DNA from: JAZDJP01 sp043803805 | GTDB lineage: Bacteria > Planctomycetota > JAZDJP01 | Assembly (NCBI GenBank): GCA_043803805.1 | Contig: JAZDJP010000097.1 | Location: 1 to 64,000, forward strand | Reading direction: 5' to 3' | Length of the DNA stretch: 64,000 bases | Shown: one piece after another, positions 35,501-41,102 of the stretch | Layout of the letters: every line of letters begins with the position of its first letter | Position numbering within the stretch: the first letter of the stretch is position 1 | Program-made: the position numbers and the translations under genes | The notes under the pieces: model-generated | Database searches by the model: none | The model's input: only the letters and a program-made list of their open reading frames with translations | What the model was told of the DNA's origin: nothing

Positions 35501-35536
35501 ATTGAGAATTTGACCGGTTATATAAGGGGAAAATAA
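29576..35536 (+). CDS. RHS-repeat protein with a variable C-terminal tip
   Basis: A 1986-aa exported RHS protein. It has a signal peptide (about 1-25), a cysteine-containing N-terminal region and a long array of YD/RHS repeats (about 520-1690), for example TYDETGNAIAI, YQYDQFHRLIKI and YDARNRVIAI. The RHS core follows at about 1700-1780: GFTGREIDPETGWMYFRNRY, then LGRFVSRDLIEYVDG and the closing NDFDPFGL. RHS proteins form a shell around a C-terminal toxin that is released after cleavage near DPxGL. The tip (about 1784-1986) is unrelated to anything I know. The DNA turns AT-rich from about 34900, a sign of imported tip DNA. Confidence 0.92.
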   Translation: MKSQVGQLFTVGLFLVFPLALPARAEEYNKQNPIPESAAREIVGDTYFVDCANTIVECVDCCGNIEKRTADAKGYVTCPPGFTPRSEGLSTIDNLSFNHIHAAWDYKPSFKRSACTSCSGKEPFENLPLATFDLSRVHRYRDVSYESSFGPGVFSSYDAKLTLYALPDGSSAIDLFDPLSTGGLNRFIDGPYEHPFFDPENTLAHGSPMRILPQEPARDGVFRSFRTNSHHSITLLDENGQIVPDPLQAKTAILRSWSGKNFYFEIVTIAGVLRGRLTRMEDRNGYGIGIAYQFAAGSNLAGSEVNLWKIASVADSKGNTAQFTYAAKQVSGRWVVSRVDLPDGTIRTYTYKSGYLSAVAFPDGTKSAFTRTYEPVSRCTVMQYNDAGEEGTHRKKKVYLTTNFSWKKLLPDDFTPQSAQLVRMVTNGAGEVAYLNIPYADNTGAYIFHGNGALEHLWCGITNEYAKDDWKIARSDGAAWSFDSVQMNPEITSTWLSYPNQDYPGNWYRLQPAVAYDPDAKRRAFTYDETGNAIAIQTADGTDSYDYNEFGDVTRHTDKLGRISTRIYDEVGNLLEVRESVGTPEEIISERYAYYPAGDPNQHLLWKKTDANGNETEYQYDQFHRLIKIIDPADEPGTLRGETLYSYDPFGRLQTITDPEGRTTTYQYDARNRVIAITYSQYPTSAVETFTYGTGANANLLVAKTDRNGVKTTYQYDTAGRLIKETEAAGTSAASIRVISYRSGTDLVDTEITNGEKTAYNYDYRNRRVATTRYARQGFGLTQRDEYWRNQLAKETDPYGRSTYYLRDADMRVIRTVRELVPGGAGIVPNDETGSLGSPTAPYQARGQYLAALQRIPGANPHYIIEDTIYNAEGEIAAKIDPNGIRSEYRYDLRGRLVEQNDAVGTSIQAKTTFEYDAEGNRTAVNHPRTFDLADPLLCRTELVYTGRSLLKSKTEGAGSMFATTERYFYDFAGRLMKRIDGRGNAWDTINSCCATAQATIEPPCIVDVTGILQSPTAIHGTDKGGLPTYEAKVKKFPASAPGDDWYRNPPEYDGGDLFTLMETSVHYDARNRVDVQTVWLAPISQGVDCWRGPSGRGLRPGDAGTPEQYLATRYSYDDNLTDGTGLDAAYASKIALLGAGYFGADANGSAVQSTGPGGEKTVTIFDGVGRVVMTIDGEGNATITVHDIVEDGLVKAVVADPLNHANATWADGAGSTRQAQDAVGVVTTKSFDSNGNLVAETDGLGKTTVHVFDARNRRTSTTDRLGGITQFAYDANGNLIKITDAEGGETIYAHTFLNQLMRETFPDGGNRVYTYDLTGNLTSRLDQSGVLTTYTWDAANRMTSRNYPDGMNDTFQHDAARRMTSAGSARYANVATQSHDMANRVVLENLRINGTDYPTQYAYRAAVRETTITYPSGRAIRRIDNYNHLLSRLISSGKTIATFGYDAAHRETIRVLSNGIREDRTWRDDDLPQGIFAPGVVGFSYEFDANKRKTREGDAVVPHFSQNFGYDDENRLTSWSRDNGDTLPALKNQTWNLSLVGDWHSTAKDGIVEMRTHNPVHEITQINGQNIAHDLKGNLSSDPVAGQNYEWDVENHLTRATKTTGETLGTYRYDALGRRVGKTVGGTTITYALAGWQIAEEYENGALVRSCAYGNYIDEPVAMWKPSAEAYYYHHNHVYSVSAVTNKSGAVVERYGYDPYGKQTILAPDGVTPRVVSVVGNIWGFTGREIDPETGWMYFRNRYYSPTLGRFVSRDLIEYVDGMNLYAGYFMPNDFDPFGLSPEGGSAADVRITVQIVVYKGTGIFSVWKGLGWNVILDNCKDKSITETVTGETERQAVSMDWIYQPDDPKRPGEKESKSYNRSAQLKVEFCGGKCKRVTGAFVLNKVTTDYREWEIVATTSRKEKTKYSRKLIEHSIGTSSNPWNFQFDLGDKKATKTTYGPVSPFGNVTSPGVVKDDVSGLAKIEAPTTLDWKIENLTGYIRGK

Positions 35537-35548
35537 TCGTGTGGTTTT

Positions 35549-35998
35549 ATGAATAAATCGAGCGGCAATAAATTATTCCTTGCGGCGTTGTTGTTTTTGT
35601 TGGGATTCTATGTTGTGTTGTTTTTTAATAATACAACCAACAAGGCAAATAAGATGAACGATGACGAGGTGGGTGTATTGCTGAAAGATGATTTGACCCC
35701 CATGAAGTTAATGCGTGGAATTGATATGATTGATGCTGTTGGGTGGCCTTCGGTTTATTACATATGTTATAGGGTTGGAAATCACCATTATAAATCTTTT
35801 CGAGTGCGGGCATTGGTGACGGATTGCGTGATAGCGTTATTGCCTTTGTTGGTTTTATGTTATATGTATCTTGTGTTCCGGCGTGAATCGCCTCCCACCA
35901 CTCGCCCAGCGATGCCGAAAGGAAACGACACGCCCCCACCCTCTATCCTGCCTCGCGGGCCGAGCGGGCCGGAGGGGATGGATAGGGGACGTACATGA
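35549..35998 (+). CDS. Small two-helix membrane protein, candidate immunity protein for the RHS tip
   Basis: A 149-aa AT-rich gene 12 bases after the RHS stop. It has transmembrane segments at about 9-27 (LFLAALLFLLGFYVVLFF) and 90-110 (DCVIALLPLLVLCYMYLVF). A small gene directly after a polymorphic toxin tip, with the same base composition, is the usual place for the immunity gene. From about codon 111 the DNA becomes GC-rich and the reading frame runs into a 36-bp tandem repeat, so the natural C terminus may have been lost by recombination. Confidence 0.55.
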   Translation: MNKSSGNKLFLAALLFLLGFYVVLFFNNTTNKANKMNDDEVGVLLKDDLTPMKLMRGIDMIDAVGWPSVYYICYRVGNHHYKSFRVRALVTDCVIALLPLLVLCYMYLVFRRESPPTTRPAMPKGNDTPPPSILPRGPSGPEGMDRGRT

Positions 35999-36048
35999 AA
36001 TCATGCAATTCCGATGGATAGGGGACGTGCATGAAATCATGCAATTCC
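35977..36048. repeat. Two tandem 36-bp units with an internal palindrome
   Basis: The units 35977-36012 and 36013-36048 differ at one base (GTACATG against GTGCATG). Each reads GATGGATAGGGGACGT then (A/G)CATGAAATCATGCAATTCC. The TGCATGA-AA-TCATGCA core is a 7-bp-arm hairpin, perfect in unit 2. They sit exactly at the junction where the second RHS cassette begins. Confidence 0.85.
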
Positions 36049-38703
36049 GTTGACAGCCGCCGCGACGCGGGTACGCCCGCGCAGTATCTCGCAACGCGCT
36101 ACGCCTACGATGACAACCTTACGGACGGAAGAGGTCTCGATGCGGCTTATGTGGCGCAGATCGCGCTCTTGGGCGCGGGATATTTCGGTCCGTACGCGGA
36201 CGGGATCGCGGTGCAGACAACGAACCCCGCGGGGGACAAAATCCTTCGCGTCATGGATGGTCTCGACCGCGTGGTGCTTGCGGTGGACGGCAACGGTAAC
36301 GCGACCGTCATGAGTTATGAAATTGCGGGAAGTCCTGCTCCCGTCCAGCAAACGAGCGTTACCGATGCCGCCAGCCACACGAACACACAAATTCCGGACG
36401 GCGCAGGGCGAGCGAGGCAGACGGTGGACGCCGAAGGACAGATCACAAATTTCGGATTCGATGCGAACGGAAATCTGCTTTTCGTAAGAGATCCGAACGG
36501 GATGGGTTTCGACGCCGCATTTGACGCACGGGATCGGGAAACTTCCAGAACCGACACACAGGGAGATTCCACCGCACGGGAATACGATGCCGAAGGCAAC
36601 ACTACCCGGGTTTTCGACGGCCTCGGAAAAGTCACAAAATTCGTCTACGATTCCTTGAATCGAAAAGTCACATCGATTGACCGTCTCGGCAGTTGGACGG
36701 TCTTCACGCATGACGCCAACGGAAACCTTTCAAACATTACCGACGCCGAAGAATCGGTGACGCGCTATTCGTATGACGCGCGGAATTTGCTGGTGATGGA
36801 AATGTTCCCTGAGGGACAGTACCCCGATGAGCCCTCTCGGACGCGGACATATCGGTACGACGCCGCTGGACGCCTCACGATTCGCGTGGATCAGGAAGGG
36901 CAGGCAACGGGATATGCGTTTGACATGGCCAGCCGCCTTCTCTCCCGGCAATATCCCGACAATCTGAACGATTCATTCCTCTATGATAAGGAGGGCCGGA
37001 TCACGCGGGCGAGGAGCAATCGGTACGCAAACACGGTCGTCCGAGGATATGATGCCGGCGGGCGGATCACGCTCGAAACGCTCAACATCGGCGGCGCCTA
37101 CAATCCCGCAACCGGCGGGGTGTCCGGTGGAACCAACTACACGGTCCGCTACGGCTACACCCCGGACAACCTCCAGAGCCACATCACCTATCCCGACGGG
37201 AAAATCGCCACGCGGGAATACACGGCCCGGCATGAACTCGCCCGTCTGACGCACGACGGCGCCGAAGCGGCGCGGTTCGTCTACGATGCCGGTGGAAGGA
37301 AAATCGAGACCCTCTTCGGTAACGGCATAACCGAAGCCCGGGCTCATCGCGCCGACAATCTTCCCGCAAGCATTTCGACGCCAGGCGTGGGCGATCTTGG
37401 CTATGCCTGGGACGCGAACAAGCGGAAGACATCCGAGCAGGACGTCGCGTTCGGATTTGCGGACGCTTACGGCTATGACGACGAGGACCGGCTGACCGGG
37501 TTCAACCGCACCACCGGCGAGGCGCAGGCTTGGAATCTCTCACTGGTGGGCGACTGGAGGGAGTTCACGGACCGGGGCGCCGCGCAGACCCGGACGCACA
37601 ATCCGGTTCATGAACTCACCAGCATTAGCGGGAAAGCGCTCGGCTATGACCGGAAAGGGAATTTGACGGCGGACGATTCCGACCCGGCGAATTCAAAAAT
37701 ATACGCGTGGGACATCGAAAACCATCTGGCCCAGGCGCAGAAGAACGGCGCCATCGCGGGGATTTACGCGCATGACGCGCTGGGGCGGCGGGTGTCGAAG
37801 ACCGCCGGCGGCGTGAAGACGGTATTCGTCTCGGCGGGTTCGCAGGAAATCGCGGAGTACGAGGGCAAGGTGCTGAAACGAGCGTATGTCTTCGGCGCCT
37901 ACATCGACGAGCCGATCGTCATGAAGCCCGCCTCGGGCGTTTTCTATTATCATGCGAACCAGCAATTTTCAATCGTGGCACTCACGAATGCCGTCGGGCA
38001 AGTTGTGGAGAGGTACAAGTACGATCCATACGGCAAGGCGGCCGTGCTGGATTCGGCGGGTAATCCGAAGGCCGACCCTGCCCATTCGGAATTCGGGAAT
38101 CCGTGGCTATTCACGGGACGGCGGCTCGACAAGGAAGCCGGGCTCTACTACTTCCGGGCGAGGATGTATGGTGAAAATCTCGGCCGCTTTACCTCGCGTG
38201 ATCCGATTGGATATCGTGATGGCTGTAATCTTTATCAGTATGTTCGCGGGAAACCCAATCAATGGCGCGATCCCTCTGGGGAGATGCATTGCGGTGATAT
38301 CGACGATGCAACGGAGAAATCATTTGGTTACATCATATGTTCCAAGGGTTGCGAAATAGCTGTTGTCATAAATGCAAGAAACATTTCGAATAGTTATCCT
38401 GGGTGCGCTGTTGCAGTGGCCTTATGTACCTTGGACCACGAAAGCCAGCACTTGAGTCAGGTGAAAATCGCATATCCCGATTTTTGCAAGAAAACAGGGT
38501 TTTGGTGCCCGGAGTGTAATTGTCCAGGGAAGATGTTGCGGATGGCTTATTTCGGCGAGGATGATTATGAGATTGAAGCCACGAAAAAAGAAATCACTTG
38601 TTTAAAGAAAAAACTCGAGATAACTGAAACTGACCAAGAGAAAAATTGCATTAATAGTGTTATCCGCGATGAGGAGCGGTACTTGAAGGAGATTGGAAAA
38701 TGA
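36031..38703 (+). CDS. Displaced RHS cassette with putative HExxH metallopeptidase tip
   Basis: An 890-aa frame that matches the first RHS protein from its residue 1105 or so onward (PAQYLATRYAYDDNLTDG against the same block there). It lacks the signal peptide and first half. The first residues are encoded by the 36-bp repeat. RHS repeats lead to the core (GFTG-like LFTGRRLDKEAGLYYFRARM, then LGRFTSRDPIGY and WRDPSG). The tip from about residue 748 is AT-rich and cysteine-rich and contains LDHESQHLSQ, a zinc-peptidase HExxH motif at 803-807. A possible third ligand lies in DDYEIEATKKE. It looks like an orphan toxin module that could be recombined onto the full-length RHS gene. Confidence 0.8.
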   Translation: MKSCNSVDSRRDAGTPAQYLATRYAYDDNLTDGRGLDAAYVAQIALLGAGYFGPYADGIAVQTTNPAGDKILRVMDGLDRVVLAVDGNGNATVMSYEIAGSPAPVQQTSVTDAASHTNTQIPDGAGRARQTVDAEGQITNFGFDANGNLLFVRDPNGMGFDAAFDARDRETSRTDTQGDSTAREYDAEGNTTRVFDGLGKVTKFVYDSLNRKVTSIDRLGSWTVFTHDANGNLSNITDAEESVTRYSYDARNLLVMEMFPEGQYPDEPSRTRTYRYDAAGRLTIRVDQEGQATGYAFDMASRLLSRQYPDNLNDSFLYDKEGRITRARSNRYANTVVRGYDAGGRITLETLNIGGAYNPATGGVSGGTNYTVRYGYTPDNLQSHITYPDGKIATREYTARHELARLTHDGAEAARFVYDAGGRKIETLFGNGITEARAHRADNLPASISTPGVGDLGYAWDANKRKTSEQDVAFGFADAYGYDDEDRLTGFNRTTGEAQAWNLSLVGDWREFTDRGAAQTRTHNPVHELTSISGKALGYDRKGNLTADDSDPANSKIYAWDIENHLAQAQKNGAIAGIYAHDALGRRVSKTAGGVKTVFVSAGSQEIAEYEGKVLKRAYVFGAYIDEPIVMKPASGVFYYHANQQFSIVALTNAVGQVVERYKYDPYGKAAVLDSAGNPKADPAHSEFGNPWLFTGRRLDKEAGLYYFRARMYGENLGRFTSRDPIGYRDGCNLYQYVRGKPNQWRDPSGEMHCGDIDDATEKSFGYIICSKGCEIAVVINARNISNSYPGCAVAVALCTLDHESQHLSQVKIAYPDFCKKTGFWCPECNCPGKMLRMAYFGEDDYEIEATKKEITCLKKKLEITETDQEKNCINSVIRDEERYLKEIGK

Positions 38704-39140
38704 CGAATACAAGAGTGATTTGGCCGGTTGCTTTTATCATTGCGATTGCTATCGCGTCGTTCGTTTTCTGCTCTTTCAGAAAAAGACCCGAGGATTTCTT
38801 GCTGTTGCCAAGTGGTGATGTCCACTTCGATGTGGAGATCATGCCTGCATACCAGAAAGTTGGCCGCTCATCCTTAAAAGACGATGAAGTTATTAAGGCA
38901 TCGACGCTTTATCTGAATGAGAAACGGAAGGATTGGCATGGTCATTATTTTTTGAAAAGGATCGGGTTTCTGTCGAACGAAGAGGAATGGGTTTTGGTTT
39001 ATCAATCAAGGGGGCAAATAGATAAAAAGGTGAGATCCGATGGATTCCTGGAAATTGTATATGGTTATGGAGTCGATTCGTTTTTTACAGTATTTATTGA
39101 TGACAAAACTCTGTCAGTGCGCTCGATTCCTTCTCCGTGA
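38700..39140 (+). CDS. Candidate immunity protein for the metallopeptidase tip
   Basis: A 146-aa AT-rich gene whose ATG overlaps the stop of the displaced RHS cassette (ATGA). It has one N-terminal hydrophobic segment (VIWPVAFIIAIAIASFVFCSF), possibly a lipoprotein-like signal ending in Cys. A mixed alpha/beta domain follows with KDWHGHYFLKRIGF and EEEWVLVYQSRGQ. No family recognised. Position, coupling and composition are those of an immunity gene paired with the tip, and export would put it where the incoming toxin might act. Confidence 0.55.
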   Translation: MTNTRVIWPVAFIIAIAIASFVFCSFRKRPEDFLLLPSGDVHFDVEIMPAYQKVGRSSLKDDEVIKASTLYLNEKRKDWHGHYFLKRIGFLSNEEEWVLVYQSRGQIDKKVRSDGFLEIVYGYGVDSFFTVFIDDKTLSVRSIPSP

Positions 39141-39197
39141 GTGTGCAATGGGGATTCCGAGGAGGAACGGGGTCAATTTGTAATTTAACGAAAGTTA

Positions 39198-39306
39198 GAG
39201 CCTGTTGCACAAACCCGTCCTCTTGACGTAAGTCCTTTGCCATTGGTCGAGGTGCCGACGACGAATAAGGACTTACGAGAAATGAATCGGTTTGTGCAAC
39301 AGGCTC
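39198..39306. mobile_element. Inverted-repeat element copy 3 (shorter relative)
   Basis: Perfect 18-bp terminal inverted repeats GAGCCTGTTGCACAAACC (39198-39215, 39289-39306) are flanked on both sides by GTTA (39194-39197, 39307-39310), a 4-bp target duplication. An 11-bp inner stem CGTAAGTCCTT/AAGGACTTACG (39227-39237, 39267-39277) is present. Its loop carries TGCCGACGAC as in copy 2, and the ends resemble those of copy 2. Confidence 0.8.
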
Positions 39307-39310
39307 GTTA

Positions 39311-39814
39311 ATGGGAAGATGGATAACGATGGCAAGGCGACAGGAAAAACAAAGTGACATGCGGCCCGGCCAGGCGACCGGTCGGGACGCGCCGTTCCGA
39401 CATCCGTGTCGGACCGCCCGCACGGAAGAGGTGAGGGCTACGTCGCTCGATGAGTCCGCGCCTCCCGGCCTCCGTGCCCCCGGCGCGTCCTCGACGCCCG
39501 CCATTGCCTCCCGTCCGGGCGCTTGGGTTTTGTGTGCATGCCTGGTTGCTTTTGGAACGGCAAATGCCAACATCTCCCGAACTCCTCAAGAGAGAGTCGA
39601 AGATACAATGGTTGATGGCGGCCAATTTTATTTGGGTGTGCGGGAAGGGGAGAATGTGCGTATGCACAGGGACAACCGCCCCGACGGCGGAAGCCGTGTC
39701 TACACTTACGACCTGACAGGGAACATTGCCTCACGACTCGATCAGTCCGACATCCTCCCCCAAAGCCATTCCGCCCTGTCCGCCGGGGGCATTGACCCGG
39801 TCCTCGCGCCATGA
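39311..39814 (+). pseudogene. Chimeric RHS relic
   Basis: This frame mixes unrelated pieces. An Arg/Pro-rich stretch is followed by a signal-peptide-like segment (GAWVLCACLVAFGTANA), then PQERVEDTMVDGGQF. About 80 bp follow (39677-39760) that copy the RHS repeat at 33495-33575: DGGSRVYTYDLTGNIASRLD here, DGGNRVYTYDLTGNLTSRLD there. The RHS match stops abruptly at SDIL. The region between 39141 and 39810 therefore holds element copy 3 and RHS debris, with no clear functional gene. Confidence 0.6.
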
Positions 39815-40626
39815 ACATCGTCGAACCCCACATTCACTGCATCTGCCGGACGACGGACGATTACGAGCGGATGGCTCTGGCCGGCATTGATATCGTGGTG
39901 GAGCCCGCGTTCTGGCTGGGCGAGCCGCGCAAGCACCCGGGGACGTTTTATGATTATTTCGATCACATCGCGAATTTCGAAACCGAACGCGCCCGGCAGT
40001 TCAACATCGCGCATTACGCGACCATCGCGGTGAATCCCCGCGAGGCCAACAACCGGCCCCTGGCGGAGGAGGTTCTCCGGGAGATGCCGAAATGGTTCGC
40101 CCACCCGCGGGTCCTGGCGGTGGGGGAGACGGGATTCGACGACATCTCCGCGGACGAGGAGGCGATTTTCCGCCGGCAGGTGGAGATGGCGCTCGCCCAC
40201 GGATTGCCGGTGATGATCCACACCCCGCACCGCGACAAGAAGCGCGGGGTCGAGAGGATCCTCGCCATCCTCGCCGAGATGAAGGCGCCGGCGGAGCGGA
40301 TCCTTGTGGATCACAACAATGAGGAGACGACGGGGCTCGTCCGCGATCGCGGCATGTGGGCCGGCCATACGGTGTATCCGACGAAACTCACCCCGGAACG
40401 CGCCGCGGCCCTGTTCCGTCAGTACGGGGTGGAGAGGATGATGGTGAATTCATCCGCCGACTGGGGCGCTTCGGATCCCTTGAGCGTCCCGCGCGTCGTC
40501 AACGAGATGCGCCGGCAGGGGTTTCCCGATGCCGATGTCCGGACGCTCGTCCGGGACAACCCGCTCGCCTTCTACGCGCAGTCCGGAAAAATCAGCGCCT
40601 CCGGGGAACGCGGGAGGAATCCATGA
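39811..40626 (+). CDS. TatD-family metal-dependent hydrolase
   Basis: A 271-aa amidohydrolase-fold protein of the TatD type. The metal motif EPHIHC (residues 5-10) replaces the usual DxHxH. VGETGFDDIS supplies the conserved Glu. MIHTPHRDKKRG and ILVDHNNEET give the metal-binding histidines, and MVNSSADWGASD gives the final Asp. Relatives of this branch occur in the Ebo-type gene set rather than as the classical DNase. There is no convincing Shine-Dalgarno or -10 box. The start overlaps the end of the RHS relic. It overlaps nrdR by four bases. Confidence 0.8.
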   Translation: MNIVEPHIHCICRTTDDYERMALAGIDIVVEPAFWLGEPRKHPGTFYDYFDHIANFETERARQFNIAHYATIAVNPREANNRPLAEEVLREMPKWFAHPRVLAVGETGFDDISADEEAIFRRQVEMALAHGLPVMIHTPHRDKKRGVERILAILAEMKAPAERILVDHNNEETTGLVRDRGMWAGHTVYPTKLTPERAAALFRQYGVERMMVNSSADWGASDPLSVPRVVNEMRRQGFPDADVRTLVRDNPLAFYAQSGKISASGERGRNP

Positions 40627-41102
40627 AATGCCCCTTCTGCCGCGAAGATCGCGACCGGGTGGTGGATTCGCGCCCCAGCCTGGACGATTACGGCATCCGG
40701 CGCCGGCGCGAGTGCCTGGCCTGCCACCGCCGGTTCACGACGTACGAGCGGGTGGAGGAACTGGACATCCGGGTCGTCAAGAAGAACGGCCAGCGGGAGA
40801 ATTTCGACCGGAAAAAGATCCTCGCCGGGCTCCTCAAGGCCTGTGAAAAACGACCCATCGGCATTGAGATTCTCGAGCGTTCCGCCGAGGAGATCGAAGG
40901 GGAGATTCTGCGCTATCCGGATCGCGAGATCCCGACACGCGTCGTCGGGGAGATGGTGATGAAACGCCTGAAGGAGCTGGATCATGTGGCCTACGTCCGA
41001 TTCGCTTCCGTCTACCGGGATTTCAAGGATCCGGGCGAGTTCCGGTCCATCATGAAGGAATTGGAGTCGTCTCCGCCCCGTCGGCGCCCGAGGAAGTCAT
41101 GA
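40623..41102 (+). CDS. nrdR: Transcriptional repressor NrdR
   Basis: A 159-aa repressor of ribonucleotide reductase genes. The zinc ribbon CPFC...CLAC (Cys3, Cys6, Cys31, Cys34) and the following RRFTTYERVEEL are diagnostic, and the ATP-cone (about 49-139: VVKKNGQRENFDRKKILAGL) senses ATP/dATP. It overlaps the TatD-like gene before it and the NrdD-like gene after it (both ATGA), so it is made together with a protein that carries a similar ATP-cone. Confidence 0.96.
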   Translation: MKCPFCREDRDRVVDSRPSLDDYGIRRRRECLACHRRFTTYERVEELDIRVVKKNGQRENFDRKKILAGLLKACEKRPIGIEILERSAEEIEGEILRYPDREIPTRVVGEMVMKRLKELDHVAYVRFASVYRDFKDPGEFRSIMKELESSPPRRRPRKS

